Notes: generated by a model from the sequence alone, not told the origin. DNA of 64,000 bases from Solirubrobacter pauli (GCF_003633755.1 NZ_RBIL01000001.1:2775426-2839425); one strand, 5' to 3'; positions 48,909-59,949 are shown, counted from the first letter of the stretch. Translations and numbers: made by a program.

Positions 48909-49509
48909 GGCGTCGGACGAAGGGCACGGTCGTGGCGATGGCCGCGGCCGTGAGCAGGGCGAGCACGACGACCACCGTTCCCGGCAGGCCGTTGCGGCCG
49001 ACGCTGGCGGCGGGGGAGATCGGGCGCCCGTTGATCGGCACGGCTTCGCCGCCCTTCTCGATCGCGCCGTCGATCGCCTTCCAGTCCTCGGGCGTGGACG
49101 GGCCGACCTGCACGCCGACGTCCTTGCCCGTGCGCTTCGGCGCGCTACTCGGCGTGGCGGTCGCGCTCGGGGCGGACGTCGTGCTGCCGCCGGTGCCGCC
49201 GCTGTCGCCACCGGTCGAGCCGCCGGTGCCACCGCCGGCGCCGCCTCCGCCACCACCGCCGCCGCTGTTCGACGCGGAGGTCTTGGCCGAGATCTCGCGC
49301 GAGAGCACGTCCCGGCAGTCCGAGTACTCCTCGAGCTCGGCCGGGATGTTGTTGCGGGCGTCGCGCAGCTTGGAGGGCGAGTACGTGCCCTGCAGGATGC
49401 CGTCGTCCGCGCAGTCCCGGAGGATGTCTTCCCTGCCCTGCGCGTGGGCCGTCGTCGTCGGGACGAGCAGCAGCGCCGCGAACAGGGCCAGCAAAATGGT
49501 CCGTCGCAT
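48880..49509 (-). CDS. Secreted, membrane-anchored Gly-rich protein
   Basis: A 209-residue exported protein: signal peptide MRRTILLALFAALLLVPTTTAHA, a small domain with two Cys (ILRDCADDGILQGTYSPSKLRDARNNIPAELEEYSDCRDVL), a low-complexity Gly/Ser/Thr linker (about 80-125), a short conserved-looking part (GPSTPEDWKAIDGAIEKGG) and a C-terminal membrane helix GTVVVVLALLTAAAIATTVPF with a basic stop-transfer RRRVLTR. It is probably a wall-spanning anchor. Function unknown. The ATG at 49509 is chosen for the signal peptide. Same strand as, and overlapping, the ligase gene. Confidence 0.75.
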   Translation of the reverse strand: MRRTILLALFAALLLVPTTTAHAQGREDILRDCADDGILQGTYSPSKLRDARNNIPAELEEYSDCRDVLSREISAKTSASNSGGGGGGGGAGGGTGGSTGGDSGGTGGSTTSAPSATATPSSAPKRTGKDVGVQVGPSTPEDWKAIDGAIEKGGEAVPINGRPISPAASVGRNGLPGTVVVVLALLTAAAIATTVPFVRRRVLTRAKPI

Positions 49510-49522
49510 TGGCAAATCCACG

Positions 49523-50497
49523 CTAGCAGGCGTCCAGGGCGCGGGACATGCCCTCGGCCCAGGCGTCGTAGGTGTACTTCGCGACCTCATGGCGGGCGTT
49601 CTCGCCGAGGCTTCGGCGCAGGGCGCCGTCGTCCTGCAGGCGGCGGATCGCCGCGCGCAGCGCGTCGACGTCCCCGGCCGGGACGATCAGGCCGGTGCGC
49701 TCGTGCTGGACGAGCCCACCCGCGGCGGCTCCTACGGCGTCGGTGGCGATCACGGGGGTTCCTTGGTGGAAGGCTTCGTTGACGACGAGCCCCCACGGCT
49801 CGAGGAAGTCGCGAGTGGGGAGCGACGGCACTACTAAGACGTCGCTACCGGCGTAGAGGTTGCGGAGTTGCTGCGGCGACCGCCCGTCCGCCACCACCAG
49901 CGAGCGCGGGTCGACGGCCTGCCGGAGGACGTCGAAGCCCTTCTCCGGCGCGGGACGGCCGGCGAACAGCACCTGGAAGTCGGCGCGTCGGTCCGGGGTG
50001 GCCGCGGCGCCCCAGAACGCGCCGTCGACGGCCTGCGGGGCCTCGAAGACGGGGCCGCGCGGGTGCTTGCTGCGGACGTAGGCGCTCACGTGCGGGCCGT
50101 AGGTGGCGATCGCGTCCGCACGGCGGTAGATGTGCCGCAGCGGGAGGTACGACAGCGCGTGCGCCGCGGTGCGCGGGTGCGCCCAGATCGTCGCCCAGAG
50201 GACGAACGGGACCCGGCCGGCGCGGGCGCCCGCGTAGGCGGCGGGCAGCGCGACCTTGCCGCTGAGGCCGGCGATGACGGCGCGGTAGCGGCCGGACGCG
50301 GCGATCCGGGCGACGGCGCGCTGGGACGGGGCGATCACCGGGAACGGAAGGGCTTCGGCCCGCGTTCCGCCGCCGCCGTGGCGCACGTCGCCGCCGATCA
50401 GCGCGAACACCACGTTCTCCCGCTCGTGCAAGGCCTTGAACGCGCCGATCCGGAACGGCGGCGCGTGGTTGGTGACGAACAGGACCGGCTTGGTCAT
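49523..50497 (-). CDS. Glycosyltransferase, GT4 family
   Basis: A 324-residue GT-B glycosyltransferase. The N-terminal acceptor domain starts KPVLFVTNHAPPFRIGAFKAL. The C-terminal nucleotide-sugar domain has VLFAGRPAPEKGFDVL and the EX7E-like region EPWGLVVNEAFHQGTPVIATDAVGAAAGGLVQHERTGLIVPAGD. The acceptor is unknown, probably a polysaccharide repeat unit. ATGA overlap with the upstream glycosyltransferase gene. Confidence 0.88.
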   Translation of the reverse strand: MTKPVLFVTNHAPPFRIGAFKALHERENVVFALIGGDVRHGGGGTRAEALPFPVIAPSQRAVARIAASGRYRAVIAGLSGKVALPAAYAGARAGRVPFVLWATIWAHPRTAAHALSYLPLRHIYRRADAIATYGPHVSAYVRSKHPRGPVFEAPQAVDGAFWGAAATPDRRADFQVLFAGRPAPEKGFDVLRQAVDPRSLVVADGRSPQQLRNLYAGSDVLVVPSLPTRDFLEPWGLVVNEAFHQGTPVIATDAVGAAAGGLVQHERTGLIVPAGDVDALRAAIRRLQDDGALRRSLGENARHEVAKYTYDAWAEGMSRALDAC

Positions 50498-51597
50498 CGC
50501 AGCGCGTCCTCGTAGGCGGCGACCGTGCCGGCGCCGGTGCGCGCCCAGGTGAAGTGGGCCTCGACGTTCGCGCGCGCGGCCGCCCCCAGCTCGGCGCGCC
50601 GCTCGATCACGTGTCGGAGCGTGGCTCCGAGCGCCTCGGGCGTGGTGAGCGTCATCCCGCCACCGCAGCGCGCGATCTCCTCGGGGCCGTACTCGCCCCG
50701 CGTGCCGATCGCGGGGAGGCCCGCGGCCATCGCCTCGATGTAGGCGACGCCGAACGCCTCGTCGACGCTCGGGAGGACGAAGACGCCGCCGCGGCGCGCC
50801 TCGGCGAGCGCCTGGCCCGGCGGGAGCGCGCCGCGGAAGACGACGTCCTTGCCCGCGGCGAGCCGCTCGAGCGCCGGGCGCTCCGGGCCGTCGCCGATGA
50901 CCACGTAGCGCGCGCCCGGCGGCAGCGCGCGGATCACGTCCGCGTGGCGCTTGCGGGCGATCAGGTTGCCGACCGTGACGATGTCCGTGCCGGTGGTCGT
51001 GCGCTCCGGGACGTCCGTGCCCAGGTGGACGACGCGGACGGCCTGGGCGCCGAGCGCGCGGCAGCGGTCTGCGATCCCCTCGGAGTTGGCCAGCACGAGC
51101 TTCGCGGCGCGCAGCGACCGCTCCACGACCGCCCGGCCGCCGCGCCAGCGCGTCGCGACGCCGAGCACGTCCCCGCCGTGGACGCTGACCACGGTCGGGA
51201 CCGGCAGGCCGAGGCGGCGCACCGCGTCTCCGGCGGGCGCCGCGTAGTGCGCGTGCACGAGGTCGAACGGCTTCAGCGTCCGCAACGCGAGCGCGAGCGA
51301 CGGCGCGGCGTACGCGCCCCACTGCGGGTAGGACCGCGGCCGCGGTGGCGCCACGAACGGCGCGTACGTCACGCGGATCCCGTCCAGCGTCGTGCGCAGC
51401 GGCTGCCTGAGCGGCGCGACGAGCGCCCGCACGTCGCGCTGCCGGAGCGCCGCCTTCGACGGCACGGGGCGGTGCAGCACGACCACCTCGACGTCGGCGC
51501 CCGCATCCCGCGCCGCGAGCGCCTGGCGGTGCGCCCAGACGCCGAGCGCGGGGTCGGCGCGGCGCGGGTAGTACTCGGCGACCACGACCACCCTCAC
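50494..51597 (-). CDS. Glycosyltransferase, GT4 family
   Basis: A 367-residue GT-B enzyme. Start GTG 51597 (RVVVVAEYYPRRADPALGVWAHRQAL), then DLVHAHYAAPAGDAVRRL, VVSVHGGDVLG, TVGNLIARKRHADVIRAL and the sugar-nucleotide motif PSVDEAFGVAYIEAMAAGLPAIGTRGEYGPEEIARCGGGMTLT. It overlaps both neighbours (GTGA upstream, ATGA downstream), so the three glycosyltransferase genes form one unit. Confidence 0.9.
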   Translation of the reverse strand: MRVVVVAEYYPRRADPALGVWAHRQALAARDAGADVEVVVLHRPVPSKAALRQRDVRALVAPLRQPLRTTLDGIRVTYAPFVAPPRPRSYPQWGAYAAPSLALALRTLKPFDLVHAHYAAPAGDAVRRLGLPVPTVVSVHGGDVLGVATRWRGGRAVVERSLRAAKLVLANSEGIADRCRALGAQAVRVVHLGTDVPERTTTGTDIVTVGNLIARKRHADVIRALPPGARYVVIGDGPERPALERLAAGKDVVFRGALPPGQALAEARRGGVFVLPSVDEAFGVAYIEAMAAGLPAIGTRGEYGPEEIARCGGGMTLTTPEALGATLRHVIERRAELGAAARANVEAHFTWARTGAGTVAAYEDALR

Positions 51598-53216
51598 GTG
51601 GGCCACCGGCGGTACTCGGCCAGCGTCTCGCCCGCCTCGGCGCGTGCGACGTAGGCGCGGCCGTCGAGGAAGGCCTCGGCCTCCGCGATCGCCTCGTCGC
51701 GCGGGTAGGCGGTGGCGACGGGCTTGAGGTGGCGGACCGGGGTGGCGTCGACGATGCCGATCGGCCAGCCCCGCTCGGCGGCGATCGCGCTCCAGCGGGC
51801 GTCGAGGCCCCAGCCCATGCGCAGGTCCGGGAACGGGAGGAGCTCGCGGGCGGCGCGAGCGCTGAGCGCGGTGACCGGGCCGATCTCGACGAAGCGCGTG
51901 CGGCGGGCGAGCACCCCGGGGCGGCGGCGCGTGATGTCCCAGGCGGCGTGCGAGGCGAACGCGTGCGCGGGTTGGGCGAGCTCGAAGCCGTAGCCCTCGG
52001 CGAGCGTGAGGAAGCGGTCGAGGAAGCCACGCGGCAGGATCACGTCGTCGTCGACGAGCAGCAGCCAGTCGGCGTCGCCGATCGGCGCGTCGGCGAGGGC
52101 GGCGTTGATGTTCGTCCACTTGCCCGCGCCCGGGGCGGGTGGACCGAAGTGCAGCGCGACGTCGTGGTGCGAGCGGCCGAGCTCCCGTCGCAGCCGGGCA
52201 ACCGTGCGCAGGTTCTCCGGCCTGGCGACGCCGACCACGTGCACGCGGCGGCGCGCACCGCGCGGCGCGCGGCGGGGCAGGCGGACCGCGGCGCGGGCGT
52301 CCTTGAGCGCGCCGATCAGCGCCGTCCGGCGGCCGAGCGTGCCGGAGCGGCCGCTCAGGTAGTCGGGGTCGGTGGCGCTCGGCGGCGCGGGGGCGGGGTC
52401 GAGCGCCTCGACGATCCGGCCGAGCGTGAGCGCCGTCAGCGTGACGCCGACGCCGCAGCGGAAGCGCACGACGTGGACGGCGCAGCCGGCGAGCGTGCGC
52501 AGCTCGGCCGCCAGCGACGGCTCGGCGCCCTTGTACGCGTCGTAGCGGCGCGCGGCGCGGCCGCGGTAGAAGTTCGCGCGCGAGAGGGCGCGCAGCCGGG
52601 CGTCGGGCCCGACGCGCCGGTGGTCGACGCCCGCCCTGGCGACGTAGCCGACGCTGCCGCCTGCGGCGCGGAGCCGGCGCTGCCAGTCCTCCTCGTCCCC
52701 GGCGCCGCCGAGGCGCTCGTCGAACGGCCCGATCCGCTCCAGCGCGCTCCGGCGCAGGGCCATGTTCGCGCCCCACACGAAGTCGGCCTCGCGGTCCTCA
52801 CCGCCGAGGTCGAGCGCGGTGACCGGCAGCGGCTCGCGCCCACACGCGTGCAGGTTGGCGTCGATGCGCGGTCGGATCGGCCCGCCCAGCGCCTCGTGGT
52901 CGCCGCCCGCGAGCAGCGCGTCGAGCCAGCCGGGCCACACCTCGACGTCGTCGTCGAGGAAGCACACCAGGTCGCCCGTCGAGTGCACCACGCACGCGTT
53001 GCGGGCGACGTTGATCCCGCGCGGCGTCCCGAGCGCCACGTACCGCCCGCCGTGGGCCTCGACGAGCGCGCGGGTCGGCGCGTCCTCCGCGTCGTCCTCG
53101 ACCACGACGATCTCGGCGCCGCGCGCGGCGGCCTGCGGCGCGACGGACCCGAGCGCGACGGCCAGATAGTCGCGCCGGTTGCGCGTGGGGAAGACGATCG
53201 AGGCGGGCGGAGCCAT
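51594..53216 (-). CDS. Tandem-domain GT2 glycosyltransferase
   Basis: A 540-residue cytosolic protein with two GT-A-like units. Residues 1-270: ASIVFPTRNRRDYLAVALGSVAPQ, ARNACVVHSTGDLVCFLDDDVEVWPGWLDALL (DxD), ANMALRRSALERIGPFDERLGGAGDEEDWQRRL. Residues about 325-540: VHVVGVARPENLRTVARLRRELG, INAALADAPIGDADWLLLVDDDVILPRGFLDRFL (second DxD) and MGWGLDARWSAIAAERGW. The second unit looks like a separate catalytic domain, so one chain may add two sugars. Divergent from the next gene across 78 bp. Confidence 0.83.
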   Translation of the reverse strand: MAPPASIVFPTRNRRDYLAVALGSVAPQAAARGAEIVVVEDDAEDAPTRALVEAHGGRYVALGTPRGINVARNACVVHSTGDLVCFLDDDVEVWPGWLDALLAGGDHEALGGPIRPRIDANLHACGREPLPVTALDLGGEDREADFVWGANMALRRSALERIGPFDERLGGAGDEEDWQRRLRAAGGSVGYVARAGVDHRRVGPDARLRALSRANFYRGRAARRYDAYKGAEPSLAAELRTLAGCAVHVVRFRCGVGVTLTALTLGRIVEALDPAPAPPSATDPDYLSGRSGTLGRRTALIGALKDARAAVRLPRRAPRGARRRVHVVGVARPENLRTVARLRRELGRSHHDVALHFGPPAPGAGKWTNINAALADAPIGDADWLLLVDDDVILPRGFLDRFLTLAEGYGFELAQPAHAFASHAAWDITRRRPGVLARRTRFVEIGPVTALSARAARELLPFPDLRMGWGLDARWSAIAAERGWPIGIVDATPVRHLKPVATAYPRDEAIAEAEAFLDGRAYVARAEAGETLAEYRRWPT

Positions 53217-53248
53217 CGCGCCGAGAGGTTAGGCGCCGCGGTGGAACT

Positions 53249-53267
53249 TAAACGTCCAGGCCGTTTA
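53249..53267. promoter_or_regulatory. Inverted repeat in the divergent glycosyltransferase promoter
   Basis: TAAACG-N7-CGTTTA, a perfect dyad in the AT-richer 78-bp gap between two divergent glycosyltransferase genes. It could be an operator or overlapping -10 elements for both directions. Confidence 0.45.
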
Positions 53268-53294
53268 TGTACGGCGCAACTAGCCTTCTCGCGC

Positions 53295-54476
53295 GTGATC
53301 CTCCTCCTGCACCACCGGTACCGCGAAGTCGGCGGCGAGGAGCGCGCGGTGGCGGACCTGCAGTGGCTGATCCGCGAGCACCTGGACGAGGACGCCGAGG
53401 TGCTCGAGCGCGACTCGGGGGCGATCGGCCAGCGCGACGCCGCGCTCGGGCTCCTGCGCGGCGGGCTGCGGCCGGAGGAGGTCGCGGACGCGGTGCGGCG
53501 CACCGGGGCGCGCGTGCTGCACGCGCACAACGTCAACCCCACGTTCGGCTGGCGCGCGCTCGCGGCGGCGAAGGCGGCCGGGGCGCGCGTCGTGCTGCAC
53601 CTGCACAACTACCGGCTCGTGTGCGCGGTGGCGACGTGCTTCACGCGCGGCGCGGACTGCACGCGCTGCCACGGGCGCAACACGCTCCCCGGGGTGCGGC
53701 TCAACTGCCGCGGCGGCTCGCGGGCGGAGTCGGCGGCGTACGCGGCGAGCCTGTCCCTGTGGCAGCAGCGGATCACGGGCGCGGCCGACGAGATCGTCGT
53801 GCCCAGCGCGTTCGCCCTCGACCGGCTTCGCGACCTGGGTGCCCCGCTGGGCGGCAAGGCGCGCGTGCTGGGCTCGGTCCAGCGCGACTTCGCGGCCGCC
53901 TCGCACGCCGCGGCCGGCGAGTTCGTGCTCGCCGCGGGCCGGCTGACGCCCGAGAAGGGCTTCGCCGACGTGCTCGAGGCGTGCGGTCGCGCGGGGCTGC
54001 CGCTCGTGATCGCGGGCGATGGCGCGCAGCGCGCGGAGCTCGAGGCGCGCGCCGCCGCGGAGGGCCGCCTGGCGCCGGCCGGCGAGCTCGCGGGCCGGCC
54101 CGCCCGTGGGCCGCGCGTCGAGTTCGTCGGGCACGTCTCCCCCTCGGAGCTGGCGGACCTGCGCCGGCGCGCGGCCGTGGCCGTCGTGCCCAGCCGGTAC
54201 GCCGAGATCCTGCCGCTCGCGGCGCTCGAGGCGATGGCGGCCGGGCTGCCGACGGTGGCCGCCGCCTCGGGCGGGCTGACGGAGGCGGTGCCGGAGGAGG
54301 GGCTGTACCCGCCGGGCGCGGTCGAGGCCCTGCAGGGGCGGCTAACGGCGCTCTTCGGGGACGCGCAGGCCGGTGAGCGGGCGCTTCGCGCCGCGCGGGC
54401 GCGCAGCGCTCCCGAGGTGATCGCCAAGCAACTCGCCGAGGTCTATGGCGCAACTTCTGGGTCCGCGCTGTATTGA
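53295..54476 (+). CDS. Glycosyltransferase, GT4 family
   Basis: A 393-residue GT-B enzyme: ILLLHHRYREVGGEERAVADL at the start, VLHAHNVNPTFGWRAL, VLHLHNYRLVCAVATCFTRGADCTRCHGRNTLPGV (a Cys-rich acceptor loop also seen in capsule glycosyltransferases), FVLAAGRLTPEKGFADVLEAC and the donor motif VVPSRYAEILPLAALEAMAAGLPTVAAASGGLTEAV. GTG 53295 is the start. First of three plus-strand genes. Its stop is one base before the ATG of the next gene. Confidence 0.88.
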   Translation: MILLLHHRYREVGGEERAVADLQWLIREHLDEDAEVLERDSGAIGQRDAALGLLRGGLRPEEVADAVRRTGARVLHAHNVNPTFGWRALAAAKAAGARVVLHLHNYRLVCAVATCFTRGADCTRCHGRNTLPGVRLNCRGGSRAESAAYAASLSLWQQRITGAADEIVVPSAFALDRLRDLGAPLGGKARVLGSVQRDFAAASHAAAGEFVLAAGRLTPEKGFADVLEACGRAGLPLVIAGDGAQRAELEARAAAEGRLAPAGELAGRPARGPRVEFVGHVSPSELADLRRRAAVAVVPSRYAEILPLAALEAMAAGLPTVAAASGGLTEAVPEEGLYPPGAVEALQGRLTALFGDAQAGERALRAARARSAPEVIAKQLAEVYGATSGSALY

Positions 54477-54477
54477 A

Positions 54478-55353
54478 ATGCGCATGATCCGCCGCGCGCT
54501 GCCCTTCCTGCTGCTCTGCCTCGCCCTGCTGCTGCCTTCGTCCGCACACGCGGCGAAGAGCCAGAAGAAGGTGATCTGGGGTCCCGTCGAGCTCGACGGT
54601 GAATCGCAGTTCCCGATCTACAAGGACCTGGGCGTCGGGACGTACCAGATGCTGCTCGAGTGGGACCAGGTCGGCGTGCTGGAGCCGCTTGACGCCAAGG
54701 ACCCCGAGGACGCGAGCTACGAGTGGTCGGAGGAGATCGACAGCGCGATCTCCGAGGCCAAGCGCAACGGCATCAAGGTCGCGCTCTCGATCACCGGCCG
54801 CCCGGACTGGGCGAAGGCGAGCGACTTCAAGGACTTCGTGACCGCCGCCGCCAAGCGCTACAAGGCCGTGCACACGTGGGCGATCGGCGACGGCCCCGTC
54901 AAGCCCGCCAAGGACTACCCGCGGATGCTCGACGACGCGTACGCGGCGCTCAAGGCCGCCGGCAAGTCGAACAAGGTGATCGGCGGCAACGGCAACTCCC
55001 GCCTCAAGCTCGGCAACGGCAAGGAGGCGCGGATGGACTACTTCGGCACCGACCCGACCGCCCGCAAGGCGCCGACGAAGGCCAGCCTCGCCAAGCTCAA
55101 GAAGCGGGCGGGCGACCACAAGCTGTGGCTCGGCCCGGTGTCGCTGGCGACGTCGGACGGCGGCGCGTTCCGGCTCACGCAGGCCGCGCAGGCCACGTGG
55201 ATCACGAACGCGTTCAAGCTGATCAAGTCCGACGCGGACGTCGCGGCGCTGTCCTACCGCAAGCTGCGCGACGAGCTCGGCGCGCCGTTCACTGGACTGA
55301 TGGATAGCGACGGCGAGAAGAAGCCGTCGTATAACGCGTACAAGCGCGCGTAG
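54478..55353 (+). CDS. Secreted glycoside-hydrolase-like protein
   Basis: A 291-residue exported protein (signal peptide LPFLLLCLALLLPSSAHA). The mature part reads like a degenerate TIM-barrel of the GH5/GH39 type: YQMLLEWDQVGVLEP, SEAKRNGIKVALSITGRPDW, KRYKAVHTWAIGDGPVKPAKDYPRML (where many hydrolases have W-x-x-x-NEP), MDYFGTD, and KKPSYNAYKRA at the end. The usual catalytic NEP is replaced by GDGP, so activity is doubtful. ATG 54478 or 54484 both fit. In a polysaccharide locus it may bind or trim the polymer. Confidence 0.65.
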   Translation: MRMIRRALPFLLLCLALLLPSSAHAAKSQKKVIWGPVELDGESQFPIYKDLGVGTYQMLLEWDQVGVLEPLDAKDPEDASYEWSEEIDSAISEAKRNGIKVALSITGRPDWAKASDFKDFVTAAAKRYKAVHTWAIGDGPVKPAKDYPRMLDDAYAALKAAGKSNKVIGGNGNSRLKLGNGKEARMDYFGTDPTARKAPTKASLAKLKKRAGDHKLWLGPVSLATSDGGAFRLTQAAQATWITNAFKLIKSDADVAALSYRKLRDELGAPFTGLMDSDGEKKPSYNAYKRA

Positions 55354-55389
55354 GGATACGCGCACCCACGGGTTCACGGAGGGACTCCC

Positions 55390-55860
55390 ATGAAAGTTCG
55401 CATTGCGGTGGCGACCGCGCTGGTCGCCGCCACGGTGGTCGCCATGCCGGCGTCCGCCGAGAACATCGACTGCTCCAAGCAGGGGCCGAACAGCTCCTCG
55501 TGCCTGCGCACGGGCGGCTGGACCGAGACGACCGGCTCCGAAGAGGCCGACCGGCTCCTGGGCACGAACGGCCCGAACCTGATCCAGGGCGACGGCGGCA
55601 ACGACTACGTCAACGCCCGCGGCGGCGACGACGAGGTCACCGGCGGTGACGGCAGCGACCGCATCTACCTCGGCGCCGGCGACGACCTGGCCACGCCCGG
55701 CCTGGGCACCGACCGCGTCTACGGCGGCAGCGGCGACGACGTGATCTACGCCCGCGACGGCGAGCGCGACGTCATCGACTGCGGCTCCGGGCGCGACCGC
55801 GTCATCGCCGACGCCGTCGACAGCGTCAAGCACTGCGAGCGCGTTCAGCGCAAGCGCTAG
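55390..55860 (+). CDS. Small secreted RTX-type calcium-binding protein
   Basis: A 156-residue exported protein: signal peptide (MKVRIAVATALVAATVVAMPASA), then a short Cys-containing part and four to five hemolysin-type nonapeptide units (GDGGNDYVN, RGGDDEVTG, GDGSDRIYLG, AGDDLATPG, GGSGDDVIY) that form a calcium-bound parallel beta roll, ending in DVIDCGSGRDRVIADAVDSVKHCERV. Four Cys probably pair. A GGAGG ribosome-binding site precedes the ATG. Its TAG shares CTAG (55857-55860) with the convergent dehydrogenase. Likely cell-surface. Partner unknown. Confidence 0.82.
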   Translation: MKVRIAVATALVAATVVAMPASAENIDCSKQGPNSSSCLRTGGWTETTGSEEADRLLGTNGPNLIQGDGGNDYVNARGGDDEVTGGDGSDRIYLGAGDDLATPGLGTDRVYGGSGDDVIYARDGERDVIDCGSGRDRVIADAVDSVKHCERVQRKR

Positions 55861-57098
55861 AGCTGGAGCGCGCCCGCGCCCAGCGACCGCGTCACGCCGC
55901 GCAGGTCCAGCGTCAGCTGGGCCCGCGCCGTGACGTCGGCGTGATCCACGGTGGGATGGGCGGTGACGATGAGCGCCAGGTCGGCGCCGTCCACCACCGA
56001 CAGGTCCGAGCTGCGCAGCCCGAAGTCCGGCAGCTCGGGCACGTGCGGGTCGTGGTAGGAAAGGTCGGCCCCGCGCTCGCGCAGCAGCCGGATGATCTTC
56101 AGCGCCGGCGACTCGCGGATGTCCCCGACGCCCGCCTTGTAGGACACGCCGAAGACGACGATGCGCGCCCCGCGCACGGGCTTGCCGACGTCGTTCAGCG
56201 CCCGCTCGGCCTTCTCCAGGCAGAAGTACGGCATCTGCTGGTTGACCTTGCCGGCGAGCTCGATGAACTCGGTCGACAGGTCGTACTCGCGCGCCTTCCA
56301 CGTCAGGTAGAAGGGGTCGACGGGCAGGCAGTGCCCACCCATGCCCGGGCCCGGCTGGAAGGGCATGAAGCCGTAGGGCTTGGTCGAGGCGGCCTCGACG
56401 ACCTCCCAGATGTCGATCCCCATCCGGTCCGCGAGCATCGCCATCTCGTTCACGAGCGCGATGTTCACCGACCGGAAGATGTTCTCGAGCAGCTTCGAGA
56501 GCTCGGCCACCTCGGGCGTGGAGACGGGCACGACCGTGTCGCACACCCGCGCGTACACGGCGACCGCGGCCTCGGTGCACGTCGGCGTGAGCCCGCCGAC
56601 GACCTTCGGCGTGGTCTTGAGCGTGTAGTCGGTGCGGCCCGGGTCCACGCGCTCCGGCGAGAACGCGAGCGCGAAATCCTCGCCCGCCCGCAGCCCGGAC
56701 TCCTCCAGCAGCGGCACCATGTGCTCGCGCGTGGTGCCCGGGAACGTGGTCGACTCGAGGATGACCGTCTGCCCACCGCGGATGACGCCCGACAGCGCCC
56801 GCGCCGAGCTCAGCAGCGGGCCCAGGTCGGGCTCGCGGTTGCGCGTCAGCGGCGTGGGGACGCAGACCAGGATCGCGTCGGTCTCGTGCAGCTCCACGTA
56901 GCGGGTCGTGAACGTGATCCGCTCCATGACGGGAGCGAGCCGCTCGTCCGCGATGTCCTCCACGTGCGAGCGGCCCTCGCGCAGCGTCGCCACGCGGTCG
57001 GCGGCGACGTCCACGCCGACCACCTCGCAGCCCGCCTCCGCGAACGCCACCGCGAGCGGCAGGCCGACATAGCCGAGTCCGACAATTCCGATCTTCAT
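55857..57098 (-). CDS. Nucleotide-sugar dehydrogenase (UDP-sugar 6-dehydrogenase, WbpA/TviB-like)
   Basis: A 413-residue UDP-glucose/GDP-mannose-type dehydrogenase: Rossmann KIGIVGLGYVGLPLAVAFAEAGCEVVGVD, ESTTFPGTTREHMVPLLEESG, FSPERVDPGRTDYTLKTTPKVVGG, the linker KLLENIFRSVNIALVNEMAMLADRMGIDIWEVVEAASTKPYGFMPFQPGPGMGGHCLPVDPFYL with the catalytic Cys in GGHCLPVDP, and the C-terminal GVSYKAGVGDIRESPALKII. It makes a UDP-uronic acid, probably UDP-GlcNAc- or ManNAc-derived. GTG 57104 is an alternative start. End of the minus-strand operon starting at 62054. Confidence 0.9.
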   Translation of the reverse strand: MKIGIVGLGYVGLPLAVAFAEAGCEVVGVDVAADRVATLREGRSHVEDIADERLAPVMERITFTTRYVELHETDAILVCVPTPLTRNREPDLGPLLSSARALSGVIRGGQTVILESTTFPGTTREHMVPLLEESGLRAGEDFALAFSPERVDPGRTDYTLKTTPKVVGGLTPTCTEAAVAVYARVCDTVVPVSTPEVAELSKLLENIFRSVNIALVNEMAMLADRMGIDIWEVVEAASTKPYGFMPFQPGPGMGGHCLPVDPFYLTWKAREYDLSTEFIELAGKVNQQMPYFCLEKAERALNDVGKPVRGARIVVFGVSYKAGVGDIRESPALKIIRLLRERGADLSYHDPHVPELPDFGLRSSDLSVVDGADLALIVTAHPTVDHADVTARAQLTLDLRGVTRSLGAGALQL

Positions 57099-57128
57099 CG
57101 CCACTGAGACAACGCTAGCGGCCGGATG

Positions 57129-59049
<1,921 letters not shown>

Positions 59050-59053
<4 letters not shown>

Positions 59054-59949
59054 GCTGGTACCACCCGTGTTCTTCTCATCCCGGGCGGCATCCGCCCGTC
59101 CGTGGACAGCCAGGAACCCGCCAGGATCAGCAGCAGGCCCGCCACCGCGCCGGCGCCCAGGCTCTCGTCGAGGATCAGGACGCCCAGGGCGACCGCCACG
59201 ACGGGGTTCAGATACGTGATGACGAGCGCGCGGCCCGGTCCGACCTCCAGGATCAGGAACTGGAAGACGACCAGCGCGAGCGCCGTGCAGATCAGGCCGA
59301 GGACGACGATCGACGCCACCGCGTCGGTCGTCGGCGCCTCGGCGGGCGCGGTGAGCGCGGCGGGCAGCGCCAGCAGGGCGGACGCGACCAGCAGGCTCGC
59401 GCCCATCGCGGCGCGTCCGTCGACGCCCCCGAGCTTGCGCTTGAGGATCATCGGCGCGGCCGCGTAGCCGCAGGAGGCGAGCAGGATCAGCGCCGCGCCG
59501 AGCAGCTCGTCGGCGTTGCCGGCGACGTCGATGCCGACCAGCACGATCACGCCCGCGAAGCCGATCAGGAGCCCGACCGCCCGCAGGCCGGTCGCGCGCT
59601 CGGCGGCGTCGAAGCGGATCGCCAGCAGCGCGACGATCAGCGGCACCGAGGCGATCAGGATCGCCGTCAGCGACGATGAGACGTACTGCTCACCGGCCGC
59701 GATCAGCGGGAACGGCAGCGTGATCTCGACGACCGCGTACGCCGCGATCCAGCGCCAGTGGCCGCGCAGCTGGCCGAGCACGCCGGCCCGCCACGCCAAC
59801 GCGAGCAGCAGCGCCGCGCCGATCGCGACCCGCGCGAACGACAGGAACACCGGGGACACGCCGTCGTCCACGGCGACCTTGATGAACAGGTAGGGGACGC
59901 CCCAGATCAGCGACATGGCGGCGAACGCCGCCCACCCCTTCGGACTCAT
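59050..59949 (-). CDS. EamA-family (DMT) transporter
   Basis: A 299-residue permease of ten membrane helices in two EamA repeats (MSLIWGVPYLFIKVAV... and LILLASCGYAAAPMILKRKL...). The second repeat ends PVVAVALGVLILDESLGAGAVAGLLLILAGSWLS, a typical DMT signature. The substrate is unknown. Its place between two nucleotide-sugar genes hints at sugar or lipid-linked sugar export, but family members mostly move metabolites. It overlaps both neighbours by four bases. Confidence 0.88.
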
